Shown here: piece after piece, positions 37,530 to 49,443 of the stretch
Layout: each line of letters opens with the position of its first letter
How positions within the stretch are numbered: the first letter of the stretch is position 1
Source: Carnegiea gigantea
Lineage: Eukaryota; Streptophyta; Magnoliopsida; Caryophyllales; Cactaceae
Length of the DNA stretch: 64,000 nt
Assembly (NCBI GenBank): GCA_029747015.1
Contig: JAKOGI010001353.1
Location: 62,001-126,000, forward strand
Reading direction: 5' to 3'
Translations under genes and position numbers: made by a program
The notes under the pieces: model-generated
Seen by the model: the letters and a program-made list of their open reading frames with translations, nothing else
Database searches by the model: none
What the model was told of the DNA's origin: nothing

Positions 37530-38858
37530 TGTTATGATTTCTAGCAAGTATACGGTTTATCATTGTAAAACTTACGGGTGTCGTCCTCAGGGATGGCTAT
37601 GAAATTAGATTACCAAAAATTTCTAATTCAAACTAGAAGCGTTCCAACCTAATTTCAAAAGAAAATTAGAGTACCTAAATCTTTGAACTATAGCACTTAA
37701 AGAGGCTGCCAAAAATAATTGAGCAAAAACAGACACCAAGTCCAAATAAGTGCAACCAACTAACACTTAGCTAAAATTAACCAGCCAAATCTCTCTGTGG
37801 CTGTTGGGTAGAATGAGCGTATTGACGATTCTGCACCAAGCTTTTCGATTTCCACACAAGGAAACAAACCCAAAATTCAACTATAGCAACTATAAACTGT
37901 AATCTAATCTCTTTCAAGGTGTAAGTATCAAATGTTGAATCTTTGAATGCAACAAACTCAGAATCGAACAATGAAAAAAAATGAAAGCAAATTAATTGTG
38001 ATGAAACTCAGATGTAATACAAACTAAAAGCAAAGAAGAATGATGAAGACTCTTAACACTCATCTACTTTGCCACTCTACTCTACTCTTAATCTGCTTCT
38101 TATCTTCGTTCCAACTCCTCTGCTTCGACCCCCCATAAAAAAAGGCCTTAGGCCCCTTCATCCCCTTCATTGCCCCCCAAATAATTGCTTTATTCACACC
38201 TGGAAACTGTTGGATTTATGATAGTAATGATGATAGCAATTGATGGTGAAAAGAGAGAGAGAGAGAGAGTAACAAGTGGGGAGGAAGGTAAGAAGGCCCT
38301 CTGTTCTACCTCATATGCTTTTGGGTCCTTCATGGTTCCAAAAAGTCCGAAGACAAAACGAAGAGGTGAAGGGATGGGGGGGCTACGTTTGCATCACATG
38401 CATGGCACATGGCTCTAAATGAGAAAGGATCTGTCGGGCTGGACTGGGAAAAGAAGGGAACCAAACTGGGCTAGGGAAAGGAGAAGAATGGACTGGACCA
38501 AGGGAAAAAAAGAAAGAAAAAGAAAAAGAGAGAGAACTGGTCTGGGCACAGTTGCTAAGGTTCGAAGTGGGCCTGGCCCACACATGAGAGGAAGAAAGGA
38601 AAAGAAAAGAAGAAAAGGATGGAACGCCAGGCTGATCTGCTGGGCTTGAGAGACTGGGCTTCGGTTTTAGGTCGTTGGGCTCATCTGGATTGGGGAGGGA
38701 GTAATCCAATGCTTCTCTAGAGCTTTATTCATCATTTCTCAAGTTTTCCAATTGCTACAAAATGAACAAAAATGTTATTAAAATTCTAATTAACAATTTA
38801 TTTTGAGCAATTATTAGATAATTTAGGGGTGTAAAATATCATAATTTATAGTTGAACA
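37530..38858 (-). repeat. 5' LTR of element 4
   Basis: Begins TGTTATGATTTCTAGCAAG on the plus strand and ends TTATAGTTGAACA. The GA microsatellite here (about 38251-38269) is less than half as long as in the partner LTR. Confidence 0.9.
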
Positions 38859-39202
38859 TAAACATCTTTGGGCATTGATTCAGATACTTAAAGTTAACTA
38901 TTTGGGAGTGCACTTAGAGTGGTTAACATCATGTCAATCCTAGGGAGTGACCTCCCGCATGAAGTTTGCACCTTAGCTTCGGCGAAATCGTTCTTAGGAC
39001 AGTGGCTAAGCCACAACATGGATTGATCTATTAATTACATTTATTATTTTTGTTATTACTAATCTTGTTAATTGATAGGTTCATATACACTTTAAACTTG
39101 ATCGGTGTAATTCAAATCTAGTGGTTTTATCGGTATCATTTTTGAATAATATATTTAGTGGTTGCAATTGTATATGACCATCTAAAACTATATTTTCCAA
39201 CA
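38859..39202 (+). repeat. Second part of the 5' LTR of copia copy 2
   Basis: Starts with the duplicated target TAAAC and continues the LTR interrupted at 33908. It ends TATTTTCCAACA, as the copy-1 LTR does. Confidence 0.9.
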
Positions 39203-39232
39203 ATCTAAGAATGGTTTCAGTTATATCCAACT

Positions 39233-40030
39233 ATGGCTCTGAATATGCCATCACCTGATATGTCTAAGTTAGAACCATTAGATGGTAAAAATTATAACCG
39301 TTGGGCTAATAGAATGAAATTTTATCTTGAGCAAATTGAGATTACATATTTCTTGAAGGAAAAGGTTATTCCTAAAGATGAAAAGGCCAAAGCCAAATAT
39401 GATCTAAAATTTGATAGAGATAATAAAATTCGCAAAGGAATATCATTACATCATATGCCTAAGAACGGTTTCAATTATATACAATTATGCTTCTAAATAT
39501 ACTATCCTTGATATGCCTAAGTTAGAACCATTAGATGGTAACAATTATAACCATAGGACTATTAGAATGAAATTTTATCTCGAGCAAATTGAGATTGCAT
39601 ATGTCTTAAAAGAAAAGGTTATTCCTAAAGATGAAAAGAGCAAAGTTGTATATGATCTGAAATTTGATAGAGATAATAAAATTTGCAAAGGAATGCTATT
39701 GCATCATATGTCTAATGCACTACTTGACATTTATACAAAATATGAATTTGCTATGGACATTTGCATGCTTTTAACAAAAAATGTGGTGGTGATGATGCTA
39801 GGTCTAAACGTTTTGCAATTAGTAGATTGCTAAGTTTCAACATCGAAGAAGATAAGTCTATTATTGATCAGATTCATGAATATGAAAATTTATGTTCTAC
39901 TATTGCATCTGAAGGACTAAAAATATGTGATGTGACCCTAACTATTGCTTCGTTTGCAAAATTACCACCGTCTTGGAAAGAATACCGAAATTACCTCGTG
40001 CAAGAAAGGAAAGATTAGACTTTAGAAGAC
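39233..40030 (+). pseudogene. copia gag, copy 2, with an internal tandem duplication of its 5' end
   Basis: The first 255 bp from the leader through DNKIRKGISLHHMP (39204-39458) are repeated directly at 39459-39710, each copy opening with the leader words CTAAGAA(T/C)GGTTTCA. The junction uses the shared word CTAA(G/T). The first copy therefore runs into leader sequence and stops at LCF-stop. The second continues as gag to KDIC, then a one-base shift leads to LLTKNVVV or, in the other frame, ALNKKCGG and onward to PPSWKEYRNYLVQERKD-stop. Confidence 0.88.
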
Positions 40031-40200
40031 TTTATTGGTCACGTAAAAATTAAGGAAGAAAATAGATTGAAGATAAAAGAATTTCTCATAACTCTAGTTT
40101 TTCTAGAGCTAACCTTTGGGAGCCTAAATATGCTAATTTTGACAGGTTCAAAAACAAGGGAAGGAAAAATTGCAGAAGTGATTACAAGACACAAGGAAAG

Positions 40201-40662
40201 GTGCAAAAATACAAATTCATGGGTAAATGCCATGAATGTGGGCGGCATGGTCACAAGGTCGTAGATTGCAAATCCAAGAAAGGAGGAAATGTCAATCTAG
40301 TTAAATCTGATACTATTATTATAGTAATACCAGAAGTTAACTTAGTTGGCAACACCGTGGAATGGATCGTGGACACAGGTGCTTCCAAAGACATATGTGC
40401 CAATTACAGACTATTTCAGTCTTATGAAAAAATTAATGAAGGTGAAAATATTTTATGGGTAACTCCACATCTACCTCTATCATCAACAAAGGGGAAGATT
40501 ACTTTAAAACTCACTTATAGAAAACTTCTTACTTTTACTACTGTGCTATATGTGCCTGAAATGTGTAGAAACCTCATATCTAGTAGCTTGCTCATGAAAG
40601 CGAGTCTAAAATTAGTATTTGTTTTTTACCATCTAGTCATGACCGCAATGGTGAATTTCTAG
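40201..40662 (+). pseudogene. copia zinc knuckle and protease, copy 2
   Basis: The knuckle CHECGRHGHKVVDC has all four ligands. The protease motif WIVDTGASKDIC (codon 58, about 40372) is intact. The frame is lost shortly after LITSSSLL-like sequence (NLISSSLLMKASLK). This copy shows which residues of copy 1 are later mutations. Confidence 0.9.
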
Positions 40663-40699
40663 GAAAGGGTTTCTTCTGTAATAATGGCCTGATTGTGCT

Positions 40700-41665
40700 T
40701 GACATAATTTCCAAAAATATGAATAAAAGGGCTAGTATCTCTTCTTCTTACACTATTGAATCACTTGATTTATGGCATGCTAAAATAGGGCATGTAAATG
40801 TTGACTCTATTAAAAGGCTTAAGCATCTTAACTTGATTCGTAAATTGTATAATATGGATTTATCTAAATGAGAAGTATGTGTTGAAGCTAAGTTTCATAA
40901 GAAACCATTTAAATCCATAGAAAGACAGACTGAGTTGCTTGAGCTTATTCACAATGACCTAGGAGACTTTAAGAACCATATAACTAGAGGCGGTAAAAAG
41001 GTATTATCTTACCTTTGTTGATGACTACTCATGTTACACTATGGTCTATCTCCTAAGCTCAAAAGATGAATTAGAAGAAATGCATATTAAATATAAAGCT
41101 GAAGTTGAAAATCAAGTAGATAGAAAAATAAAAAGGTTTATAAGTGACAGAGTTGGCGAATATGACCCCACAAGTCTTAAAAATTATTATGACGCCAATG
41201 GAATTATTCATAAACAGACTACCCTTATACTCCAGAACAAAACGGCGTAGCAGAAAGGAAAAATAAAACATTGAAAAATATGATGAATGTTATGTTTATT
41301 AGTTTTGGGCTCATAATATGTGGGGGAAGGCAATTTTATCTACATGTCATGCATCAAATCATGTGTCTCGTAAGAAACTTAATAAGACCCCATATGAACA
41401 ATGAAAAAGGCATCCTCCTAACCTAAATTACTTAAAAGTGTGGGGGTGTTTAGCTAAAGTTGGACTGCCTGAATTTAAAATGGAGAAAATTGGTCCAACA
41501 AGCATTGTTGCATTATTTATTAGATATGTTTATTAAAGTGCTGCATATCGATTTGTTACTAAAGCTGCAAATGACTCATATATGTGTGGTAATATTATTG
41601 AAGCTAGACATGCTGAATTCTTCAAAAATATATTTCCTATGAAAATTGTGTCTCATGATCATCAC
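40700..41665 (+). pseudogene. copia integrase, copy 2
   Basis: The zinc region (LWHAKIGHVNVDS and KEVCVEAKFHKKPF, with one stop) is followed by ELIHNDLGDF (first D intact), FVDDYSCYTMVY after a frameshift, ISDRVGEYD (second D) and EQNGVAERKN (E intact). Frameshifts near 41005 and 41225 and a stop near 40870 kill it. It ends at MKIVSHDHHIT, where the Athila element is inserted. Confidence 0.85.
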
Positions 41666-42130
41666 ATCACTGATAATTCATACTTTATATATAATTTTCT
41701 CCTTTATTTTACCTACTTTTAAGTCTTTGAAATGTATCTTTAATGATAAATAATGCATAGTTTGTATAATTTTCAGGTGAAAGATAAATGTGAAAGATGA
41801 TAAAAGGATTCAACCTAGCAAAAAGAGAAGAAAATCAGTCCAGCCCGAACTGGGCTTGCTCTTGTTAGTGTGTCGCAGCCCAAGCCGGTCCAACCGGAGC
41901 TTCAGCCCAAGCGCCTAACTCTTCCCCCCTTCTCTTCTCCCTTCAAGCCACGATTGGACCTTGCCTATGGCCTAACCCTAGTCTAGCTACCTTGCTCTCT
42001 CACTCACTCCCTCTTCTCCCATAGCCCGTGTGGAACTTGTGAACCGCGGCCCAGCTCTGCCACCCAGAACCCAACATCTCTCTCTTCTCCTTTTCTTCCT
42101 CCACCTAGGCCTGGCCCAGCGCTTCTCTTC

Positions 42131-45100
42131 TGTAACGCCCCAAACTAATCATGTTTCACTGTTTATATTCTCCTTAATTAAAATCTAGACAATCCAATAA
42201 TAGGGGCATTACCGCCATCCAAAAGGACAAGGCTTGAAACATAAGTGCTATAAATAACATAGCTAAGCATAACCTCAAACATATACACTCACATCAAGTG
42301 TTAACAAATGAAGGGTTTATAAACCATAGTAAGATAATTCACCATGTAATCTACATCTTAATCCATAGAAGAATTCAAAATACAACTTTAAGGTATACAT
42401 ATATGGTATTACTTCTGATCCATCCGGATTTTCCTTCTTCACTTATTCTCTTCAGTTGCTTCGCTGGCATGAGGGCAATACTTTGAGCATTTGCCTAAAA
42501 CAAAACATGAAAAACATTTCGAACTGTGAGCCGAAGCTTAATACATGCATTCCTGAATTGTTAAATGATCATTGAACACTAGTTGGGCCCGCTTTGTAAT
42601 CCATTTTAAGTTAAAAACAGTGAATGAGATGAATGTAAAACCGCATTGCTAATTATTATCTGATAGTGAACCCATTGATACCGTTACGATCTATGGATAG
42701 GTATACACCTGCCAGCCGACTGGGAGACCTGGCTTAAAGCCGCGCAGGTAACTGAAGGGCAATACCCTGTAACTGATAACCGATGGGGTCACTAATTAAT
42801 TGATAAATCACTGTGTAAACTGATTCATTGATGTACTTACCAAAACATGATAACATTGATAAATACACTCTGATTTCTAAAGATAGAGGCAATGCACGTA
42901 CCTTGAGTATTTAAAAATGTCATCTGACTTGATACAAGTCAGCTATTTCATAAATGTCAACTGACTCGATAAATGTATTCTGACTTGATAACACTTATGG
43001 AAAATGGGGAACGATAACTACGCCTCAACTCTGTTTCATAAATGTCATTGTAAGTATGTGTAGTCAGTAAATGATCCTTACTTGTATAATTGAGAAAGTA
43101 AAAGTATGTGTAATAGAAATTGAGTAATGAAAGGGGATATATAACTTGTGCATTTTAATATAATAAACTGATTTTAATTCAATATAAGACACGTTAAACC
43201 AAAATGAACTGATTTAAATCAGTTAGGGTTATTGAACTTGAAATACAACAAATTGAAGCAAAATAGGCCAAATGGAAATGATTGAGGTGATAATGAAAAG
43301 ATTTTAATTGATATAAATGAAATATGGGTTTCTGATATTTCTGAAATGGATAATGAAAAGTGTGATGCTTCTGAAATGGATAATAGAACGGTTAATGCTT
43401 CTGAAATGGGTGACAAATGGTTTATACCATATGGGGTATTGTGAGGTTCATAAAAGCTCATATAACACCCTAACTTGGTTTGAAGAACACTGATTTTGAG
43501 TTATTACTCTGCTTACTTCCCAAATTTCAGTTTCATACTTATTTAACTCAGTTTTGTTTTTAACCCAAGTAAGCTTCTGTACATAATCAAACTTGTTGAA
43601 CTCACTACACTTTACAATTTCCTTGCAATACCCATAATTATATAGAAACTTCTGAAAATATTTCCAAATATCACAAAGTTCTATTTTCACTCATGTTACC
43701 GCTTGATGGTCTGCATTAGAAAATCTATATCTTTCACTTCCGACCTCCAAATGAGATGTAAGACCCCAATATGAAAATCTCACAATGTCCACTAAAACTT
43801 TAATTTAGGGCAAAAAGTATGATTCATATAGTAAGGTTCCTAAAATTAGGGTAGAACACAAACGTGCATAGTTTCAGTTTAATCTGCGCAGTCGTAGCAA
43901 AACGACTATAACGTTTTTCACAGAACTCGGATTAAGGCGATTCAAAAGGCATTTGAAAGATAACTCATTGATCTATCCACACACCAAAAATCACAATTTT
44001 TCAGTGACCCAATCAATACCAGTTTTCCTGTAAATTCACTATTTCAGTTCAGTTCCCAGTTTCAATACATTCTGCACAGTCTTGAGTAAATTGGTCATAA
44101 CTTTGTCCACACAACTTGAAATTGAGTAATTCCAAAGCCTATTGAAGGCTAACTCATTGATGTATCTTCACATCAAAAATCATAATTTTCTCATGTCCCA
44201 CGAAATACCAGTTTATTCCTAAAGTCACCCTTGTTTTGGGTCTGTTTATAGCACAACAACACTTATTTGCAAGCCTTTCTTGACATAACCACCCATTAAA
44301 ATCACTCTTTAACTTATTTAAATCAGCATAAACATCTTGATATTCATTACCAATGCCAAAGATCACAAAATCTCATTTAAAACAATCAAAATTCAACACT
44401 TGAACATGAAGCTTGCATGATTAAGATAAAACCCTAGCCCTAGTTTCAACTCCACCATGATCCATCACCAAGATGACTTTTAGTTCAATGAAAACAACGT
44501 GATCCATCATCAAAATAACCAAAACAAGAAGCAAAAATCAAAAATTCAAAGAACAAGATTGAAGTCACTTACTTTGAGCTTGAAATGAGTGGAGATGGAG
44601 ATGATATTTGGTGGTTTTAAGGATGGAAAATAGTAGCCAATGGAGTGAGGTTGTTTGGGGATTGAAATCCTTGCCGGAGAGTGGCCAAAAAGTGGCCAGA
44701 AAACACCCAAAAGAGGGCTGGTGGTGGCTGCCAGAGAAAGGAGAGCTTTGATGTTTTGCCACTTGGTGTAAATACTTGGTGCAAAATGACCTTAAATACT
44801 TGGCTAAAAATTGCCCTCCCAAAAAAAAAATATCTTTGCTCATTATCATTAGGAGTTAATCATGGTAATTAGCTAAACAAATGAATTAGAAACTTGTTGG
44901 GCTGGAATTGGGTCTAAATGAGCTCGGGTTTGGAAAAGAACTGAAACCGAGTGCATTTGATTTTTTTTTTTTGGGGGAAGCTCGGGATTAAAATGTAATA
45001 TCATGAGAAATAATTTAGTCTCTTAAATCATAAATATCGAGGCCTACTATTAATTTTCCCCGAAATTATCCAGTAAATGAAATTCGAATTGCAAAGTAGG

Positions 45101-45213
45101 GCCCGAAATGAATTTTTCTCAATTGGGATGATTCAATGAGATAAATGAATGTGAAAAATGAATAACATGGCTTAATTAAATAAATAAATATGAGTTAGGG
45201 TCGGGCTATTACA
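42131..45213 (-). mobile_element. 3,083-bp solo LTR (gypsy, possibly Tekay/Del type), TSD TCTTC
   Basis: Begins TGTAACGCCCCAAAC and ends GGGTCGGGCTATTACA, flanked by TCTTC at 42126-42130 and 45214-45218. The partner LTR of the host Athila element lacks it, which confirms insertion. It contains no gag or pol. In the minus sense it starts TGTAATAGCCCGACCC, and one 94-codon minus frame near the outer end (44849-44565) is LTR-internal. Minus orientation is favoured by analogy with the primer-site-adjacent LTR end at 6864. The lineage is an inference from LTR length and ends. Confidence 0.9.
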
Positions 45214-45473
45214 TCTTCTCTCCCTTTCACACTTCTTCTCTTTTCTTTTCCCTCACATCTCGGTTGGGCTTGTCTCTCAGCCCAGTAGCTAACTCACATC
45301 CGTCCACTACTTTTCTTATGTCCCACATGGCCAATTGTTAACCTAGTCAAAGCTAATTAAACTTGATTAATTTTAGCTTAAGACTAGCCTTTTTCATGCA
45401 ATGTAACAGCCAAATTAATTGAAAACTAATTATTTTCATTCATTTTTGGCACCAAGAGAGGGGGAATTTTTAC

Positions 45474-45483
45474 TATAAAAAGG
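45474..45483 (+). promoter_or_regulatory. TATA box of the Athila 5' LTR
   Basis: TATAAAAAGG lies about 1 kb before the LTR end and is conserved in the 3' LTR at 54350-54359. Confidence 0.6.
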
Positions 45484-46485
45484 GGTCATGCGTTGGGTTC
45501 ATTGGACATTCATATACTCATCCATTCATCCAAGCATTCTACCCTCCATCTTCTATTTTTTTTTAGAGAGTTGAGAGTATTTTGTAAGACAAAATCATTT
45601 GGGTTGAGGGGTTTGGAAGAAAATAAGCTTTGTTGGCTATTTTTCTCTTCTCTTCTCATCTCATTTGTGAGTCAAATTTGAGAGTGTGTACTTCATTAGT
45701 TTGTACTCGAGTATAAAGTTTGGACATAAGTAGTGAAATATACCAATTATCATGGTGTTTTCACTAACTATGGTCGGCTAAACTACTCATTTCTAGGATT
45801 AGGATGGATCCTTGATAATAATATTATTTTTGCTAATTTCTTTTGGGGTAATTTTTGTCTCTTTGATTGCATAATTTTGAGTGTAAACTTGATCTTAACC
45901 TACTTATGCATTCTAATACTATTGTTTAATCATGTTGATTACAATAGTTTAATTTGCTATCTCAAATGAATATTAGACCTTGTAGGCTAATATGACATTA
46001 TGCAAATTGGACTTAAAATTATAATTGTTAAAATTGAATAATTTATGCTAGAAATTAGATGAGTTATATCTAAAAAGAATAATTCATGCTAAACCACTAG
46101 ATAAATAATTTTATTTGAGAATTATAATTCATCTTTTCAATTCATGACTTAATGCTTGTAGCTTAAATTGCACAAGAGACAAATCAAATCCCCATTTGAA
46201 TTAGCAATTCAATATTTGCATGAAAGGTGAAATCCGAAATCCTAGAACATTCTGTCATCTGAATTCTCTCTACTTGACACTTTTACTCTTCTTTTTGCTT
46301 CTTTAATTATATCATAATTACACTCCTCATTCAACTTATTCTTTATAGTTGGAAGAGTTGAAATTAAAAATCAATATTGTTGCTCGTGGGATCGACACCC
46401 CTATACTCGCTTGTCTACAATTAACCTTGTGCACTTGCAAGTAAAAAGGGTTTTAAAACAAAATATAAAATCCACACCAAATTTT

Positions 46486-46503
46486 TGGTGCCGTTGTTGG
46501 GGA
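46486..46503 (+). promoter_or_regulatory. Primer-binding site of the Athila element
   Basis: TGGTGCCGTTGTTGGGGA starts six bases after the LTR end. It differs from the tRNA-Asp complement TGGCGCCGTTGCCGGGGA only by C-to-T changes. Confidence 0.85.
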
Positions 46504-47026
46504 ACGAATAGTGATTTTTGATTTTTTCTCTTCCTTTTATTTTAGTTCCCCCTTCCCGCTAATCTAACAATTTATTTATTTATTTATTTCTCTATCCCAT
46601 CCCTTTTATTTCAGTTATTTTTTTTCTTTCCCCAATCCCTTCTAATCTAACTATTTTATTTTTGTTATACCCTATTCCCTTCTAATCTAACTATTTTTTC
46701 TATCCCTTCTAATCTAATCTAATCTAATCTAACTCTTTTATTTCTGTTATTTTATTTATTGCATCTAATCTTAACAATCCCCCTCCTTTTTATTCCATTT
46801 TTTCCTTTTATTTTTCCCCATCCCTTTTATTTCTGTTATTTTATTTTGCTTTATTTTCTTCAGTTTTTCCCCCCTTCCCTTGGATCTTTTATTCATTTTT
46901 TAATTCATTTTATTTTTTTTTTCTTTTCTTTTCTCTTCTTATCTCTCTCTTCACTTTTCTTCTTCTGTTTGGTGATTATTATTATGGCGGTGATTTCATT
47001 CTATTCTTTCGGTTGTTTGTGGGTAC
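46504..47026 (+). other. Athila leader with TCTAATCTAAC-type short repeats
   Basis: Pyrimidine-rich leader. Words such as CTTCTAATCTAACTATTTT and TATTTCTGTTATTTTATTT recur between 46555 and 46860, forming a degenerate minisatellite. Open frames here are compositional. Confidence 0.6.
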
Positions 47027-48829
47027 ATGCATGGTAGACGTTCTTTGTGCTTAGATCTCATACCATATAATCCTGAAATTGAATGCTCTCTTCGAAAGAT
47101 AAGAGCTAAGAAAAAGCAATGTAAGAAAAAGATGGCTGAAGAACAAACCCCACCACCTAAGCAATTTAAGAATTATTTCACTCCCCCACATATGACTCAC
47201 CTACAAGAACATGCATGCCCACTGTTACGGTGCCATTTGAGATTAATATTCTCTTATCCAAACATTACTGTTGTTTTATGGGCTAGACTCTGAAAATCCT
47301 TTCAAGTGCGTTGATGCATTCTTAGAGATTTGTTTTACTGTATTCTTGAATAATATCTCTGATGATGCTTTTCGCTTGCGGCCTTTTCCTTTTTCTTTGA
47401 AAGATAAAGCCAAAGCTTGGTTGGATACTAAGACAAATATCACCACTTGGGATCAATTGCAAAAGGAATCCTTGAAAAAGTTTTTCTCTATTGGAAAACT
47501 GACTGCTTTAAGACGTTCTCTAACCACTTTCTCACAGAATAAAAATGAGCAATTGCATGAAATTTGGAAAAGGTTTAAAGAGTTGTTGCGAAGTTGTCCT
47601 CACCACGAGGTCCCCATGTGGCAACTTGTCCAGAGTTTTTACTCTGGTTTAGATGAGCATAATAGACAAATGATTGATGCATCATGTGGTGGTGGTTTCT
47701 TGTACAAAACTCCTGAAGAAGCTAGGGAATTATTTGAGCATTTGAGTGAAAATTCACATCTGTATGCTACTTCCTCACATTCTGATTTGCCTAGGCAATT
47801 AGGAAGTAAAGGGGAGATTTATGAGGTTTCACATTCAATTGACCTTTCTAGTAAAGTTGATACTTTAGCTAAGAAATTTGATCAATTGTTGTGCATGAAT
47901 AAAGTGTCCAATGCCCCTTCTATGCAAGATGTGTGTTCGATTTGAGCTAGTCCCATGCATGCTTCTGTTGACTGTCCGTGTATTAGTAAGTCTGACTGTG
48001 TGCCTGAACAAATAAATGCTGCCCAAGGATTTCCTCCTACTAACAATCCGTATTCGAATACCTATAACCATGGTTGGAGGAATCATCCTAATTTTTCATG
48101 GAGGTCTCAAAATATTGAGAATCCTCAGGCCCAGTCTAGCAGACCTACCCCTCTTGGTTTTCAAAACCAAAGATATGCTCCTCCTTCTTCCCATCCAGCT
48201 CCATCTGGAACTCTGAAATTGACAAGGTAATTTCTGCCCTTGGTACCTTGACTTCTGTTGTGCGAAATGTTGATTCTAAAGTTCAAGGAATTGAGTCTAA
48301 ATTACATATTGTTGACTCCCACTCACAATCCATAGCTAAGTTAGAAACCCAACTTGGGCAACTAGCCATAGCTGTAGGTAAAAGAGAAGAAGGAAAACTT
48401 TCAAGTCATCCCATACAGAACTCTAAAGGCCAACAATTTGAACAATTAAAAGCTATAATGGTTCTTAGGAGTGGTACAGAAGTAGATAACAAGGTGAGTG
48501 AGAAGGAACATGATAAAAAAGAAAGACTTAAGACCTTAGAGAGTGACCTCGAATCTGAAAAAAAGAATAACCCATCCCCTTCTCCTGTTATGTTTGACTC
48601 TTCTGTGATATATAAGCCAAGGGTTTCTCACCCTCAAGCTTTGGATGCGCCATTCCCTTCTAGGAAAGACAAGCAAAGAGATGACATCCTAGAGACCTTT
48701 AAGCAAGTTAAGAGCAATCTTCCTCTCTTGGAAGCGATTAGACAAATCCCTGCCTATGCTAAGTTCGTTAAAGAAATGTGCACTTTTAAAAGGAAATCTA
48801 AAGATGACAAGTCTAAAAAGTTCTTCTAA
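47027..48829 (+). pseudogene. Athila gag
   Basis: The N-terminus (MAEEQTPPPKQFKNYFTPPH, about 47130) lies in one frame and the capsid domain in the next (frameshift near 47250). Capsid landmarks are FLEICFTVFLNNISDDAFRL, KDKAKAWLDT, TTWDQLQKESLKKFF, FKELLRSCPHH and KTPEEARELFEHLSENS. A TGA at 47943 and a second frameshift near 48235 follow. The linker LETQLGQLA and VLRSG then PAYAKFVKEMCTFKRK ends at 48829. Gag would form the particle; here it is split into three frames. Confidence 0.9.
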
Positions 48830-49440
48830 GTGAACGAGTGAGCTCGATTTTGAAATGTGACACTCCACCTAAGTTCAAAAATCCTGGTATCCCTACCATC
48901 TCATGTTATATTGGCAATCATAAAATTGAAAAGGCACTTTTGGATTTGGGTTCTAGTGTTAATTTGATACCATATTCTGTTTACTTAGAGTTGGGAGTAG
49001 GTGAACTGAAACCTTCCAACTGTACCCTTCAGCTTGCTGATAAGTCAGTTAGGACTCCTAGGGGGCGAATAGATGATGTCTTGGTGCAAATTCTTAAAGG
49101 ATTCTTTCCTGTTGATTTTGTTGTATTAAACATGGACCCCAGTCATGCTTCTAAGCAAATCCCTCTTATTTTAGGACATCCCTTCCTGGCCATAGCTAAT
49201 GCTACCATTAACTGTAGGTTGGGAGTGATGGATGTCTCGGTCATGAACATGAGGGTTAGGCTTAATATTTTCAAAGCTTCTGCTCAAACTGTGTTTGAAG
49301 ATGAATCTGAATGCTTCTTTGTTGGTATGATTGATGAAATGATTAAGGAAGCTTTGCTTGCTATTCTGAGTAGTGATCCCTTGGCAACGTATCTCTCCCG
49401 TGGGGATTTGAGATTGTGTGATTTAGGAAGTACAATAGAT
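48830..49440 (+). pseudogene. Athila aspartic protease
   Basis: VSSILKCDTPPKFKNPG leads to ALLDLGSSVNLIPYSVY, the retropepsin active site with serine where Athila proteases have alanine (DLGAS). LQLADKSVRTPRG, FPVDFVVLNMD and ILGHPFLAIANATINC follow. The domain itself is open for 201 codons. It joins gag through a frameshift and is separated from RT by an in-frame TAG at 49441. Confidence 0.9.
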
Positions 49441-49443
49441 TAG

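Larger units (their letters stand above)
33909..38858 (-). mobile_element. Gag-only LTR retrotransposon family, element 4, complete, TSD TAAAC
   Basis: LTRs at 33909-35266 (1358 bp) and 37530-38858 (1329 bp) start TG(C/T)T(G/A)TGATTTC and end GGTTGAACA or GTTGAACA. TAAAC flanks both sides (33904-33908, 38859-38863). The primer site sits beside the right LTR, so the element reads on the minus strand. The 2.26-kb interior contains only a broken gag-like region and no protease, RT or integrase. It disrupts the 5' LTR of copia copy 2. Confidence 0.93.
41671..46479 (+). repeat. 5' LTR of the Athila element, split by a solo LTR
   Basis: Segments 41671-42130 and 45214-46479 together match 53634-55351. 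TATAAAAAGGGG at 45474 is a likely core promoter, and the 3' LTR has the same word at 54350. The 5' segment carries many TGGGC(T/C) words. The U5 end contains CGACACCCC, then CTACAATTAACC and CACTTGCAAG, the block shared with the gag-only family. Confidence 0.92.
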
